Positions 38,001 through 47,713 of a DNA stretch of 64,000 bases are shown one piece after another. Position 1 is the first letter of the stretch. The number at the start of each line of letters is the position of its first letter. The DNA is taken from assembly GCA_025642075.2 (NCBI GenBank), contig JAODUO010001328.1, forward strand, positions 1-64,000. Reading direction: 5' to 3'. The DNA comes from Ridgeia piscesae (Eukaryota; Annelida; Polychaeta; Sabellida; Siboglinidae). A program made the position numbers and the translations under genes. The notes below the pieces were generated by a model, which saw nothing but the letters and a program-made list of their open reading frames with translations, ran no database searches and had not been told where the DNA came from.

Positions 38001-41000
38001 AATGTGTTGTGTTGAGACACATGTGTGAATATGTTGTGTTGAGACACATGTGTGAATGTTGTGTTGAGACACATGTGTGAATGTGTTGTGTTGAGACACA
38101 TGTGTGAATGTGTTGTGTTGAGACACATGTAGTGAATGTGTTGTGTTGTGTTGAGACACATGTGTGAATGTGTTGTGTTGTGTTGAGACACATGTGTGAA
38201 TGTATTGTGTTGAGACACATGTGTGAATATGTTGTATTGAGACACATGTGTGAATATGTTGTGTTGAGACACATGTGTGAATGTATTGTGTTGAGACACA
38301 TGTGTGAATGTATTGTGTTGAGACACATGTGTGAATGTATTATGTTGAGACACATGTGTGAATATGTTGTGTTGAGACACATGAGTGAATGTATTGTGTT
38401 GAGACACATGTGTGAATATGTTGTGTTGAGACACATGTGTGAATGTATTGTGTTGAGACACATGTGTGAATGTTGTGTTGAGACACATGTGTGAATACAT
38501 TGTGTTGAGACACATGTGTGAACATGTTGTGTTGAGACACATGTGTGAACACGTTGTGTTGAGACACATGTGTGAATACGTTGTGTTGAGACATGTGTGA
38601 ACACGTTGTGTTGAGACACATGTGAACACATTGTGTTGAGACAAGTTTGTGAACACGTTGTGTTGAGACAAGTTTGTGTATATGTTGTGCTGAGTCAAGT
38701 GTGTGAACACATTGTGTTGAGACACACGTGTGTGAACATGTTGTATTGAGACAAATGTGTGAACACGTTATGTTGAGACATGTTTGTGAACATGTTGTGT
38801 TGAGACACATGTGTGAACACATATTCAGACACGTGTGAACACGTTGTTTTCAGTGTTCAGATAAGTGTGTGAACAAATTTGTGGACAGCCAAACATTTGA
38901 TTCTGCATAAAAGCCTGTTCAAAGTAAATCTATAATAAGATGAAATATGATTGTGACAACCAGTAATCTTGTTGATAGATGTGTGGTTCCAAGTGGACGA
39001 TGGTCTGGTGGCTGGACACAAGGCCTTACTGACCGCTCGCTCCGAGGTCATGGCCCATATGTTTGGCTGCGGTCACTTCCGGGAATGTTCTGCGAAACTG
39101 GCAAGTACCGAAACTTAAAACTTCTGAAACTTGGATCGATGCTTTTTAGGGGATGTTTTCTGTCCTGTTTTGTGTTATTAACAAGATGTTTGTCTAATCA
39201 GATGTATGAATATCATAATCACATCACCGAAAAGTAAACTACTAACCTGGCAGCTGTTGGAACATACAATGTGAGTTAGTGTGTCTCCTTCACTTTTGTT
39301 CAACATCTTAACTACACTTACTTTAGAAACACAATAACTTTATTGAGTGATTGTCTGAAACTTGTCTGTTCTTTGTACTGTATTATCAATGATCATTGCA
39401 AACTCTGCTGAACACTGTTTACCTTTTAGTATCTAAATCAATTTATTGTTACTATTTCTACTCATTTGTCTCGCTCAGACCCGCTTCTGAAATCATTGCA
39501 TTGGCTCCATGTGCATTATCGCATTATCTTCATGATGTGTACAATAACACATCAAACCCTCTCATCAACACAACCAGCATTCAATGCTCATTCCAGCAAG
39601 AAATTCTAGACAGCTACTTTTCTCGGGGTGAAAACGTAAGCTGGAACTCGAGATTTCTCAGTTGCCGCACCAACTCTGTGGAATTCGCTTCCAGCCAGTG
39701 TTAAACAGAAGGAAATGTAGTTTCATTCTGCAGGCATTTAAAAACCTACCTCTTCAAAGCTGCCTATACTCCTTCGATTCCTTCGACGACTTGCGCATTG
39801 TTATACGACTACGAGATTGCTTAATGCCTTGGTTTTGTTGCGCCATTTAGCTCGACCTACGAGGATATTGACAACCAAGAAGTCATCTTTATTATTATTT
39901 CAGATTCAGTTTCCGGGTGTCACGCGGGACACGTTTCTCGCCCTGCTGTATTATCTGTACACAGGACAGCGCCCTCTACTGGTTAATGTTGACTGTGTCG
40001 AACTCATCGAGCTCGCCAATCGTCTCTGTCTGCCGCGACTACTGGCGCTCACCGAGCGACACCTAGGTGGATGCTTTAACGGCTGCGGAGAAAGACGGGA
40101 ATGACATTATTGAAGATGTCATCTTCACACTGACATCCGTTCAGGTGAACCGACATGAAATAATTATAGCAACTTAATTTCCAATATAGCTTATTAAATT
40201 TGTTACATCCTTATGAAAGTTTTGAGATAAAAAATTGTATACCAAGGACCAGTCCAAATGTTGGCATATTATAAAAATATGTGAAAGTGTTGGTTAAATA
40301 ATCAAATAGAGTGCGGTAAAAACAAATGAAAAAGAAAGAGTGGGAGGAGAATGGAGAACAACTTCAAACGATAGAGTTGGAGAATGTTTAGTCCAGGACC
40401 TGCCCTATAGGCCCGTAGACATTTCGTACTTGATAAAGTTTGACTGTTGATTTGAGTAATATATACATATGGCTTTAACATTCTATAGGTGGAAATTTCA
40501 AAAACTGTTCTATGTTCTAGGGGACAAGGATTTCCAATATTGTATTTTTGGACTCCTCTGATATACACTTCTGCCATTTTTAAAGATGGCGGTCATCAAG
40601 ACAAATGTCACCATATCTCAAAAACGATGTCACATAGAGCAATTCTGTTAACGTTGCTGGATAACTTGGTGGATAGCGATGTCAACGGTTCTATTATTGA
40701 CCTTCATCAACCTCTAAATTATCGCCATTTATTAAAAAGTTGAGAGAGAACATAGTGATAGAAGTGAGGAAGAAAATGACGATGGTAATAATGGCCAACC
40801 TCACTCCTGAATACAAGTATGCCATGAGGAGAATAACACGGTGTTAGATGAATACTGTAAGTACAAATAATTATAAATACCCGCACATAAAATATATGCA
40901 AATGAAACAGCGTCCAAATTCACAGTGATTTTTACCTATGACCTTGCAGCTCCACAATGCTGACCAACTGGTCAGCTGGTGCTTGTGGTTTCTATCGGTC

Positions 41001-41989
41001 AACTACCACACCGTCTACACTGACCACTGGAAGTTGCTGCGGACACTGAGTCCAGTGCACCAAGCGTACTTGAACAAGCACAGATGGCCACCAGTCTGGT
41101 GAGTGTTACGAAATAGCACAAGAGCGATGGATATGTATGTCTAGGTGTTATGAACTTTACAAAAGGTTTCCTATACAAATGTTTTGTAACAAAACCAAGG
41201 AATGGATTTTGCTATTTGTGTCAGAAATGGAGATTGATAATGGTGAATCTTCTACAGGTTAATGTAGTCTCATTCATTCCGTGGATAAAGGCAGGATTTC
41301 TGTCTCGGTCTTCACAAGGATCTTGTAGTTCCCTGGGACTTTACATGTGTAGTGTAAGCTCGGGACCTTGCCCTCAATTTGTGTATCTTCTTATCTGTTA
41401 GGTAAAACCTGCATCTTTCCCTGAATTCTGAAGCCTGGTTTCTCCATGGGCATAGTATTAATTAGTAGTCTTCACAATGTGTAATGTATAGCCTTGATCT
41501 TCTCCGGGGTAGTGTAAATCCTAGATATTGTGTAGTGCAAAGTGTGGATCTTCCCATGAATGGTGTAATATTAAGTTCCTACCATGGGCATGTACAGCAT
41601 GGATTTGTACATGGATAGTCTAAGTCTCTTCTGCAAGGTGGGGAGTACGGATGGTGTGGTGGTTAGCACATCTGTCTATAAACCTGGCTCTCAACATTGG
41701 GGACTGTATATCCCTCATGAATCGGACAATCAATATGGGATTTAAAAGACCTACTGAGGATGACAAGCAGCCTGGCACTGACTGTCTTCAGTGCCAGCAT
41801 AGAAAGGTTGGCTTGGCATAAATGTTCTGAACTTCTGAAACAGTCAGACTAGTTTAATGAAACCTCATAAGACCACAACGTTATAACCAGACTAATAGTA
41901 TCCTGCTGAATGCTGGAATGAACTGGAATGAATGTTTTTTCTATGTCTACATGGATGTTGTCATTGTAGGCACTTGAAGGCAGTTGACC

Positions 41990-42030
<41 letters not shown>

Positions 42031-43365
42031 GGAGGGGGAGAGAGGGAGAGAGGGAGAGAGGGAGAGAGGGAGAGAGGGAGAGAGGGAGAGAGGGAGAGAG
42101 GGAGAGAGGGAGAGAGGGAGAGAGAGAGGTGTTGTTATTGTAGGTACTTGAAGGCGGTCGACCTGTACGAGAGAGGTGTTGTCATTGTAGGTACTTGAAG
42201 GCGGTCGACCTGTACGAGAGAGGTGTTGTCATTGTAGGTACTTGAAGGCGGTCGACCTGTACGAGAGGTGTTGTCATTGTAGGTACTTGAAGGCGGTCGA
42301 CCTGTACGAGAGAGGTGTTGTCATTGTAGGTACTTGAAGGCGGTCGACCTGTACGAGAGAGGTGTTGTCATTGTAGGTACTTGAAGGCGGTCGACCTGTA
42401 CGAGAGAGGTGTTGTCATTGTAGGTACTTGAAGGCGGTCGACCTGTACGAGAGAGGTGTTGTCATTGTAGGTACTTGAAGGCGGTCGACCTGTACGAGAG
42501 AGGTGTTGTCATTGTAGGTACTTGAAGGCGGTCGACCTGTACGAGAGAGGTGTTGTCATTGTAGGTACTTGAAGGCGGTCGACCTGTACGAGAGAGGTGT
42601 TGTCATTGTAGGTACTTGAAGGCGGTCGACCTGTACGAGAGAGGTGTTGTCATTGTAGGTACTTGAAGGCGGTCAGACTCTGTACGAGAGAGGTGTTGTC
42701 ATTGTAGGTACTTGAAGGCGGTCGACCTGTACGAGAGAGGTGTTGTCATTGTAGGTACTTGAAGGCGGTCGACCTGTACGAGAGAGGTGTTGTCACTGTA
42801 GGTACTTGAAGGCGGTCGACCTGTACGAGAGAGGTGTTGTCATTGTAGGTACTTGAAGGCGGTCGACCTGTACGAGAGAGGTGTTGTCATTGTAGGTACT
42901 TGAAGGCGGTCGACCTGTACGAGAGAGGTGTTGTCATTGTAGGTACTTGAAGGCGGTCGACCTGTACGAGAGAGGTGTTGTCATTGTAGGTACTTGAAGG
43001 CGGTCGACCTGTACAAGAGAGGTGTTGTCATTGTAGGTACTTGAAGGCGGTCGACCTGTACGAGAGAGGTGTTGTCATTGTAGGTACTTGAAGGCGGTCG
43101 ACCTGTACGAGAGAGGTGTTGTCATTGTAGGTACTTGAAGGCGGTCGACCTGTACGAGAGGTGTTGTCATTGTAGGTACTTGAAGGCGGTCGACCTGTAC
43201 GAGAGAGCAGTCCTGGACGAACAGAGAGAAGAGAAGGGTCATAGGTCATGCATCAGCGGCAGTGATGATGACGAAGACAATGGAGGAGGTTGTCTTGGCT
43301 TCTGTAGTCGACGCAATCGCAGACTCAAGTGTGTCCCACACTCGCTACCCGAGGTCTACGTCTGA
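32067..43365 (+). CDS. RHOBTB: RhoBTB atypical Rho GTPase with two BTB domains, complete, 8 coding exons
   Basis: RhoBTB proteins are Cullin-3 substrate adaptors (family knowledge). Coding exons: 32098-32352, 33462-33565, 34573-34764, 35120-36063, 38979-39100, 39904-40144, 40950-41098, 43176-43365. They give 731 aa if one extra base in exon 6 is discounted; human RHOBTB1/2 have 696/727. Seen: P-loop GDTGVGKT (42-49), [16 protein letters not shown] [24 protein letters not shown] in place of NKxD, and YETSV. Then a proline stretch QAPFQPPRP, a first BTB split by a long insert (YCDVVFV...[10 protein letters not shown]), a second BTB ([18 protein letters not shown]...[16 protein letters not shown]) and the C-terminal LHNADQL, HRWPPVWYLK. 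No CAAX box. Exon 6 carries an apparent frameshift and exon 5 a GC donor. Confidence 0.93.
32098..32352 (+). CDS. RHOBTB: RhoBTB exon 1 (start, P-loop, switch I)
   Basis: The exon begins at 32067 after aatttacag. ATG 32098 opens [12 protein letters not shown]; Met3 and Met18 are other possible starts. Includes [17 protein letters not shown] and [11 protein letters not shown]. Ends CAACAG|GTAGTT in phase 0. Confidence 0.9.
32383..32515. repeat. about 12-bp degenerate tandem repeat after RhoBTB exon 1
   Basis: Repeated ggtcaatcgatt and ggtcaatcaatc variants beginning about 30 bp past the exon 1 donor. Confidence 0.9.
32516..33461 (+). other. RhoBTB intron 1 remainder, nothing recognised
   Basis: No element or exon recognised before the exon 2 acceptor. 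Confidence 0.65.
33462..33565 (+). CDS. RHOBTB: RhoBTB exon 2 (G3 motif)
   Basis: Acceptor tgttgcag; reads VLEKSWGS to [20 protein letters not shown]; donor AG|GTGGGT (phase 2). Confidence 0.92.
33688..33905. repeat. interspersed repeat, copy B
   Basis: Diverged partner of 12090-12365, same orientation; lies in RhoBTB intron 2. Confidence 0.6.
34030..34128 (-). mobile_element. SINE head fragment, minus strand
   Basis: On the minus strand reads gtggcccagtggctagagcg, then ccttgggcaagttatttcac and ctccagttcactcaac, matching the head and body of the SINE at 18957. Confidence 0.7.
34573..34764 (+). CDS. RHOBTB: RhoBTB exon 3 (G4 region)
   Basis: Acceptor cccaccag; [36 protein letters not shown]; ends TTCAG|GTTTGA (phase 2). 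Confidence 0.92.
34765..35119 (+). other. RhoBTB intron 3, nothing recognised
   Basis: AT-rich; no repeat or element seen. Confidence 0.7.
35120..36063 (+). CDS. RHOBTB: RhoBTB exon 4 (G5, proline region, first BTB)
   Basis: 944 nt, acceptor gtttacag. Carries [14 protein letters not shown] (G5), the proline-rich [12 protein letters not shown], and the first BTB with its long non-conserved insert. Ends GCAG|GTGAGC. The GTGAGC at the end is intron; the extra open codons to 36143 are read-through. Confidence 0.92.
36064..37309 (+). other. RhoBTB intron 4, left part
   Basis: Contains a stretch rich in atttgtattt/atttaaatac variants at about 36190-36410, similar in style to 3240-3310 and perhaps part of an AT-rich mobile element. 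Otherwise nothing recognised. Confidence 0.5.
37310..38870. repeat. 27-bp minisatellite, about 57 copies, RhoBTB intron 4
   Basis: Units contain ttgtgttgagacacatgtgt and gaatgtg. Open frames in several registers on both strands are artefacts. The right edge lies about 110 bp before the exon 5 acceptor. Confidence 0.96.
38979..39100 (+). CDS. RHOBTB: RhoBTB exon 5 (second BTB, GC donor)
   Basis: Acceptor gttgatag; reads [20 protein letters not shown] to ECSAKL. It ends CTG|GCAAGT, a GC-AG donor. Phase matches both neighbours (2 + 40 codons). Confidence 0.88.
39470..39815 (+). pseudogene. 3' end of a LINE reverse transcriptase, degraded
   Basis: Across shifting frames it reads [32 protein letters not shown] and [15 protein letters not shown] segments, the C-terminal pattern of CR1/L2-type LINE proteins (LHWLPV..RI, FS..AP.LWNSLP..., FK..LKT.LF). 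Several frameshifts; 5'-truncated. Fills RhoBTB intron 5. Confidence 0.65.
39904..40144 (+). CDS. RHOBTB: RhoBTB exon 6 (second BTB, apparent frameshift)
   Basis: Acceptor ttatttcag; [40 protein letters not shown]. Around 40064-40068 (cacctaggtgg) the frame shifts by one base. Beyond it [18 protein letters not shown] fits the conserved continuation and keeps phase with exon 7. Left as is, the frame stops at TGA 40102-40104. Donor CAG|GTGAAC. Confidence 0.85.
40145..40949 (+). other. RhoBTB intron 6, nothing recognised
   Basis: No repeat or exon seen. Confidence 0.65.
40950..41098 (+). CDS. RHOBTB: RhoBTB exon 7
   Basis: Acceptor accttgcag; [20 protein letters not shown] to LNKHRWPPV; ends TCTG|GTGAGT (phase 2). 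Confidence 0.92.
41640..41830 (+). mobile_element. weak candidate SINE
   Basis: gatggtgtggtggttagcac resembles a tRNA A-box region. No clear B box and no second copy in the window. RhoBTB intron 7. Confidence 0.25.
41960..43200 (+). repeat. 47-bp array of RhoBTB exon 8 acceptor plus exon start, more than 20 copies
   Basis: Each unit consists of gtgttgtcattgtag (intron end with AG) followed by gtacttgaaggcggtcgacc and tgtacgagagag (exon 8 start). The first copy (41960-42000) is diverged and separated from the rest by a GA-rich tract. The last copy is the functional exon 8 start at 43176. A few units are 45 bp or have single changes. Confidence 0.95.
41995..42130. repeat. (GA)n / (GGGAGA)n purine tract
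   Basis: GA dinucleotides then agagggag units, splitting copy 1 from the rest of the acceptor array. Looks like an expansion of the gagagag end of one unit. Confidence 0.93.
43176..43365 (+). CDS. RHOBTB: RhoBTB exon 8 (C-terminus, stop)
   Basis: Last in a long series of identical acceptors (ttgtcattgtag|G). Only this copy continues into [20 protein letters not shown], an SDDDEDN acidic patch and [10 protein letters not shown] before TGA 43363-43365. Fits the RhoBTB C-terminal region. Confidence 0.88.
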
Positions 43366-44822
43366 CTCCATAGAATACCGTGTTACCATGGTGACAGACG
43401 TGATGACTGAACAGGCTTTAATAAGTATTTGTTGAGAAAAATATGATATTATCTGCAGTGGTTCAAACAGTAAGGTACATTTTACAGAGGACGCCAAATT
43501 CCATTCATCGTAAAACTAACGATTTTTTTCCATTTTCAAGACAGAAAGTTGTTACCATGAAAACTGTTTTTGATGTGTGTTTTGGTTCAACTGATGTACG
43601 GCTGGACATAATTGCTGATGTCACCTATTTCAGTACTCAATAATTTTGATATACAAATTTACCAGTCATTTCGACCACTTATAAATTTTCAACAAATTAA
43701 CATACACTATGTGAATGACACAGATATTGTAAAACTTAAACAGTTCTCTTTCAGCTGTTGCTTGCGTCTCCATGCTGCAAAATGTACTTTGATCCACCAT
43801 TGTGATCCACCACAAAACTGTTTCTTAAACTTCACAAGAATGCTGTCATACCGGTGATGAAATAGGTCTAGCGTCTTCCAGTAAACATTACTCTGAACAA
43901 AATGTGTATTGGTCAGTTTGAACACTGGGAAAGATTTGTGCATGCGATCTTACTATTTGCACTGCTTCAAGAACCCAGTTTGTATCCGGTGGTCTTCTGT
44001 TGAATTCACTCATTGAATCACAGCAAGAAGTTACGTGCAGTTTTTGCTACGGAGTCACACTGGGCACATAAGGACACCTACAGACCTAAAGTGAATTATG
44101 TGTCATTGTAATTTATTACGCTAGCTTTGAAACAAGTCTGTCCATGTGGCATTACAACGTGAACATTAGTGTGTTCATTCTGATCAATGCAACAAATGTA
44201 CTCTAGTTAAACAATGTTTGAATGTGATCATTGTGAGTTGGGCCAGATATAATAGATATTAGCCTTCTACATGCTTATTTCTTTATTCCGTTCTCATCAC
44301 ATTAATAATTTAACCCACGGCTGATCCCATTATTTATCCCCCATCAATCACAATGTTAATCCACCTTTTTCAATCAGCCTTTCACGGTTTGTTCCGCACT
44401 TTCTGGGTACGTCTTTTTCCACACATCTACCGATTGTAGTATAACCAGTGTCAGCTTATAATTCTACCATCCGTCATCCGAGATCCTTTGTAACAACCAA
44501 GGTTTCGAAAAGTTTATGTTATGTTCAAACTAAAAATATCAGCTGAATTTTGTTTATATCAAAACAAAAGCTGGTAGCCATAAGAACTCACATTGTGAGA
44601 AAACCTGCTTAAATCAGGCCACATTGAAATCCCTGTTCAGTGGACTATTGTAAATTATAGCTTTATTTTGCTGCCAGGGACAAGATACAAGGAAGTTACT
44701 TTAAAGTGAGTTTGTCTGCTTCTCTCCTTGGTATTGGCCTAACTGTAGTCACTTGTTACAGGAAGTCTGCTGTCTTGAAACAGGAATACTGAACATCAAT
44801 GTTGCAATTAACTTGGCTCAAC

Positions 44823-44897
44823 TCGGCTTGGTATTACACTTGGTATTACACTGGGTATTACCCTTGGTATTACACTTGGTATTACATTTGGTATTAC
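44823..44897. repeat. 11-bp tandem repeat
   Basis: About six copies of cttggtattac with small changes. Confidence 0.85.
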
Positions 44898-46484
44898 CGG
44901 ACACACAAGTGATACCCGCTTCCCGTGTTTTGAGCGATACTTAGCAGGACCACACACAACCCCAGTGTCCATAAGAGTATTCACAGTTAAAATTACTGCA
45001 ATATGCACACAATTTGAAAATAACATGCATAATAGATGAGATTTCGTTGAAGGAACTGGTAAAACATACAACGGAGGTATCTGCTGTGGCAGTTATGCCT
45101 GTATGTGAAAGAATACATACCTCGTTCAAGTAATTCGGGACTGGATCTGCCGGATTGAAAATGGGAAACCGCATAAAAATGGTATAGTGGCAGATGAGAC
45201 ACGCATGCCCTAGTGCCAGTATAGCTTGTTTTGAAATGGGTCGGTTTGTTTACAAACTGAATGCATTGTGCAGTGGAAACTGTCAAACTGTGAACACTGT
45301 CAGGAGCTTTACAAAGTAACTAAGCTAAAACCTTCCATATCTGTATTATTTACAGAACATACTATTAAATAACAAACCTAATAAGACACACTCCTGTTAC
45401 TTACCACTACAAACTCAGACAATGGTTCCACGGGAGGTACTAGCTGAGAGGGCTTAAGGCATCAGTGCTGCAATAAGAGGTGTGGGAGCATAGATTGTGG
45501 CGTCTTGTGTCCAGTGTAGATAGATGAAGATAAATTACTGCTGGTATGTATGTTAGTTCATGTGACAAATGACGTTAGATAAAATGTGACCTACTATAGC
45601 AGTGGACATTAAGTCGCAAAATTGTGAAACTCGGATTGCAAACTTTATAATGATATCTCATAATTATATTGAAATGCCAACAGTGGCATTTTATTTGTTG
45701 TTAAACTTTAAGCAAACTTTGAAAAGCAAGTTTTGAGAAATTATATAATTGTTACACATACACATGTACCATCTTTTTTATATCTGTGCATCCGTAAATT
45801 CATTTTTTAGTTCTGGAATGTTTATGGGTGGGAGAAAATTAACTGGACATTGAAAGATGGTATTATAAGGTATTCGTTTCAGGCCAAAAATAACACACGT
45901 GCGATTTAAAGTACTTTGGTGTGTAAGTGATTGTAATGATCACACTTTATGTAGTTCGACTGAAGAGTGTTGACATTATTATGACAATTGGTAGCTTTGT
46001 CTTAAAACCATAGCTGCTCGGGTGAACGACATCTTAACTACCTGCTAGTTTACTATTTGCATGATGTATCTGCCAGCCTTTAATCATTTTGTCTACAGAG
46101 AGTACTTACGTAGATTATTTTGGGAATATTTTTAAAGTTCGTATTTTATGATTGAACATGTATCACTTGAATTTGTGTGTTGATGTAATTATTATGTAGA
46201 CAAAAATGCAATATTTATTTGTTGATATTTGTTTAACGACATCATTGCTATGTATAATCCCTATTTATATCATGTTTCAGTTCCAGTTATATATTACATT
46301 AATTAATATTTTAACCTGTCGTAGGGTGAAATTATGTTTGTGTAGATACATTGAAACCAAGTCAAATGATGCCACTTATTAGATATATGCTCTGTTTGCC
46401 AATGTTTTAATTTTACAATTTAGAAATGTTTATATTACTGTTGCTATGGTGTATTTCCCCCGACATCTCTGTCTGTGTTATGTT

Positions 46485-46490
46485 AATAAA
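46485..46490 (+). promoter_or_regulatory. candidate RhoBTB poly(A) signal
   Basis: AATAAA in gttaataaacttg, about 3.1 kb after the stop. Assignment is inferred; nearer signals of weaker type cannot be excluded. Confidence 0.3.
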
Positions 46491-46609
46491 CTTGTAAATG
46501 TTGTAATTTACAAATCAGTCCTTTTATAGATATTCTACCAATAGGATTTCAGAAATTATTTGCAATATACAAACACAAACACAAACAAAAGTTATTAATA
46601 AATATTCAC

Positions 46610-46615
46610 TTTAAT
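46610..46615 (-). promoter_or_regulatory. candidate LMF1-like poly(A) signal
   Basis: TTTAAT on plus reads ATTAAA on minus, about 600 bp past the stop codon at 47211. Confidence 0.3.
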
Positions 46616-46949
46616 AATTAATGCAAACAAGTAGTAACAAGCACCAAAACTCAACACACCTATTCTAACAACTGCAATGTTACATTTATAGTCAATTTGA
46701 TGGACAATATTAACAATTGTAATAGTAAATATTAAGTATCTGCAGAACACAGATTAACTTGACATGTCTAAAACAAACATGTCACAATTCCTTATCCGAA
46801 AACATATAGTAACCTGACATGTTTGAAAGAAAAACAAAGGTGGCAATTAAAATCAATCGAATAGTTTGTATTTTTATCGATGGACCCATGAGACTTCCAA
46901 CAGCACTAGAATTAAATGCTAATCATTACAATATCATTCTCATTACATT

Positions 46950-46951
<2 letters not shown>

Positions 46952-46994
<43 letters not shown>
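46952..46994. repeat. (TA)n microsatellite
   Basis: TA run of about 42 bp. Confidence 0.95.
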
Positions 46995-47000
<6 letters not shown>

Positions 47001-47210
47001 ATTCCTTGCCAAGTATCGTAACAATAACAATATGAATGTGCATTACAATTTAACAGATATTTATATCAACCATATCTTAATTATTTGTTTCCCCGGATAG
47101 TTCTATGTTGTTCATAACATAAATTCTGATTATTTGTATTTAAAAAACAAACCAATCCCCATGCTCCACACTGACCTCAGAGTCACATGAAGACTTCGAA
47201 GTCACTAGAA

Positions 47211-47469
47211 TCAATTCGGACATTTACTTGGTGGTATATCATCGACTATCCCTGGCCCCATATTTGTGTTTGCATTCTTCCCCTTCTTCTTGCCCTTGGG
47301 AAGACGTGGTATGGTCCATCCATTGTTTTGCAGAAAGGGCTCCAAGTCCTTGAGGGAGAGGGGAGGAAGGAAGGATCCAGTCCTCTTCCTCTTCCACCAC
47401 TTGCCGCGCCGTGCCGCCCGACTGCCAATCTTTGTGAATGTGTAGCGGTAGCGCTCCACTCGCAGGTGC
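47211..47469 (-). CDS. LMF1: LMF1-like last exon (C-terminus, stop)
   Basis: Acceptor gtgccaag|[34 protein letters not shown], then a basic tail to SKCPN and a stop at 47213-47211. The acceptor has a poor pyrimidine tract, but phase and homology fit. Confidence 0.88.
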
Positions 47470-47675
47470 CTTGGCACAATAGAGTCATTTGTCACATGTC
47501 AAGTAAACGAGGCCAACTAACAATATTTATACTCGCTTTTAATGTTTAGTCATCATAATTTTATACTTTAATCGTTACACTACACATGTATTTATTATTT
47601 GAAAATTGTAATTGAAACTACTAATGTATTATTTTAGTCACATACTATTTGTTAATTAACTAATACATATACAGT

Positions 47676-47713
<38 letters not shown>

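Larger units (their letters stand above)
43366..47210. other. 3' UTRs and intergenic region between RhoBTB and LMF1-like gene
   Basis: No coding exon recognised. An 11-bp repeat (cttggtattac) lies at 44823-44897 and a TA run at 46952-46994. The two genes converge here. Confidence 0.6.

Noticed and set aside
37219..38822. Overlapping long frames on the minus strand (histidine/threonine/cysteine-rich)
   Set aside because: Translation of the 27-bp minisatellite in several registers, inside a RhoBTB intron.
41640..41830. Second SINE family
   Set aside because: Listed only as a weak candidate because no B box or second copy is present.
42130..43200. A chain of tandem micro-exons in RhoBTB
   Set aside because: Each unit has an acceptor, but a donor at gag|gtgttg would give 32-nt exons that break the frame. 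Only the last unit continues into conserved protein.
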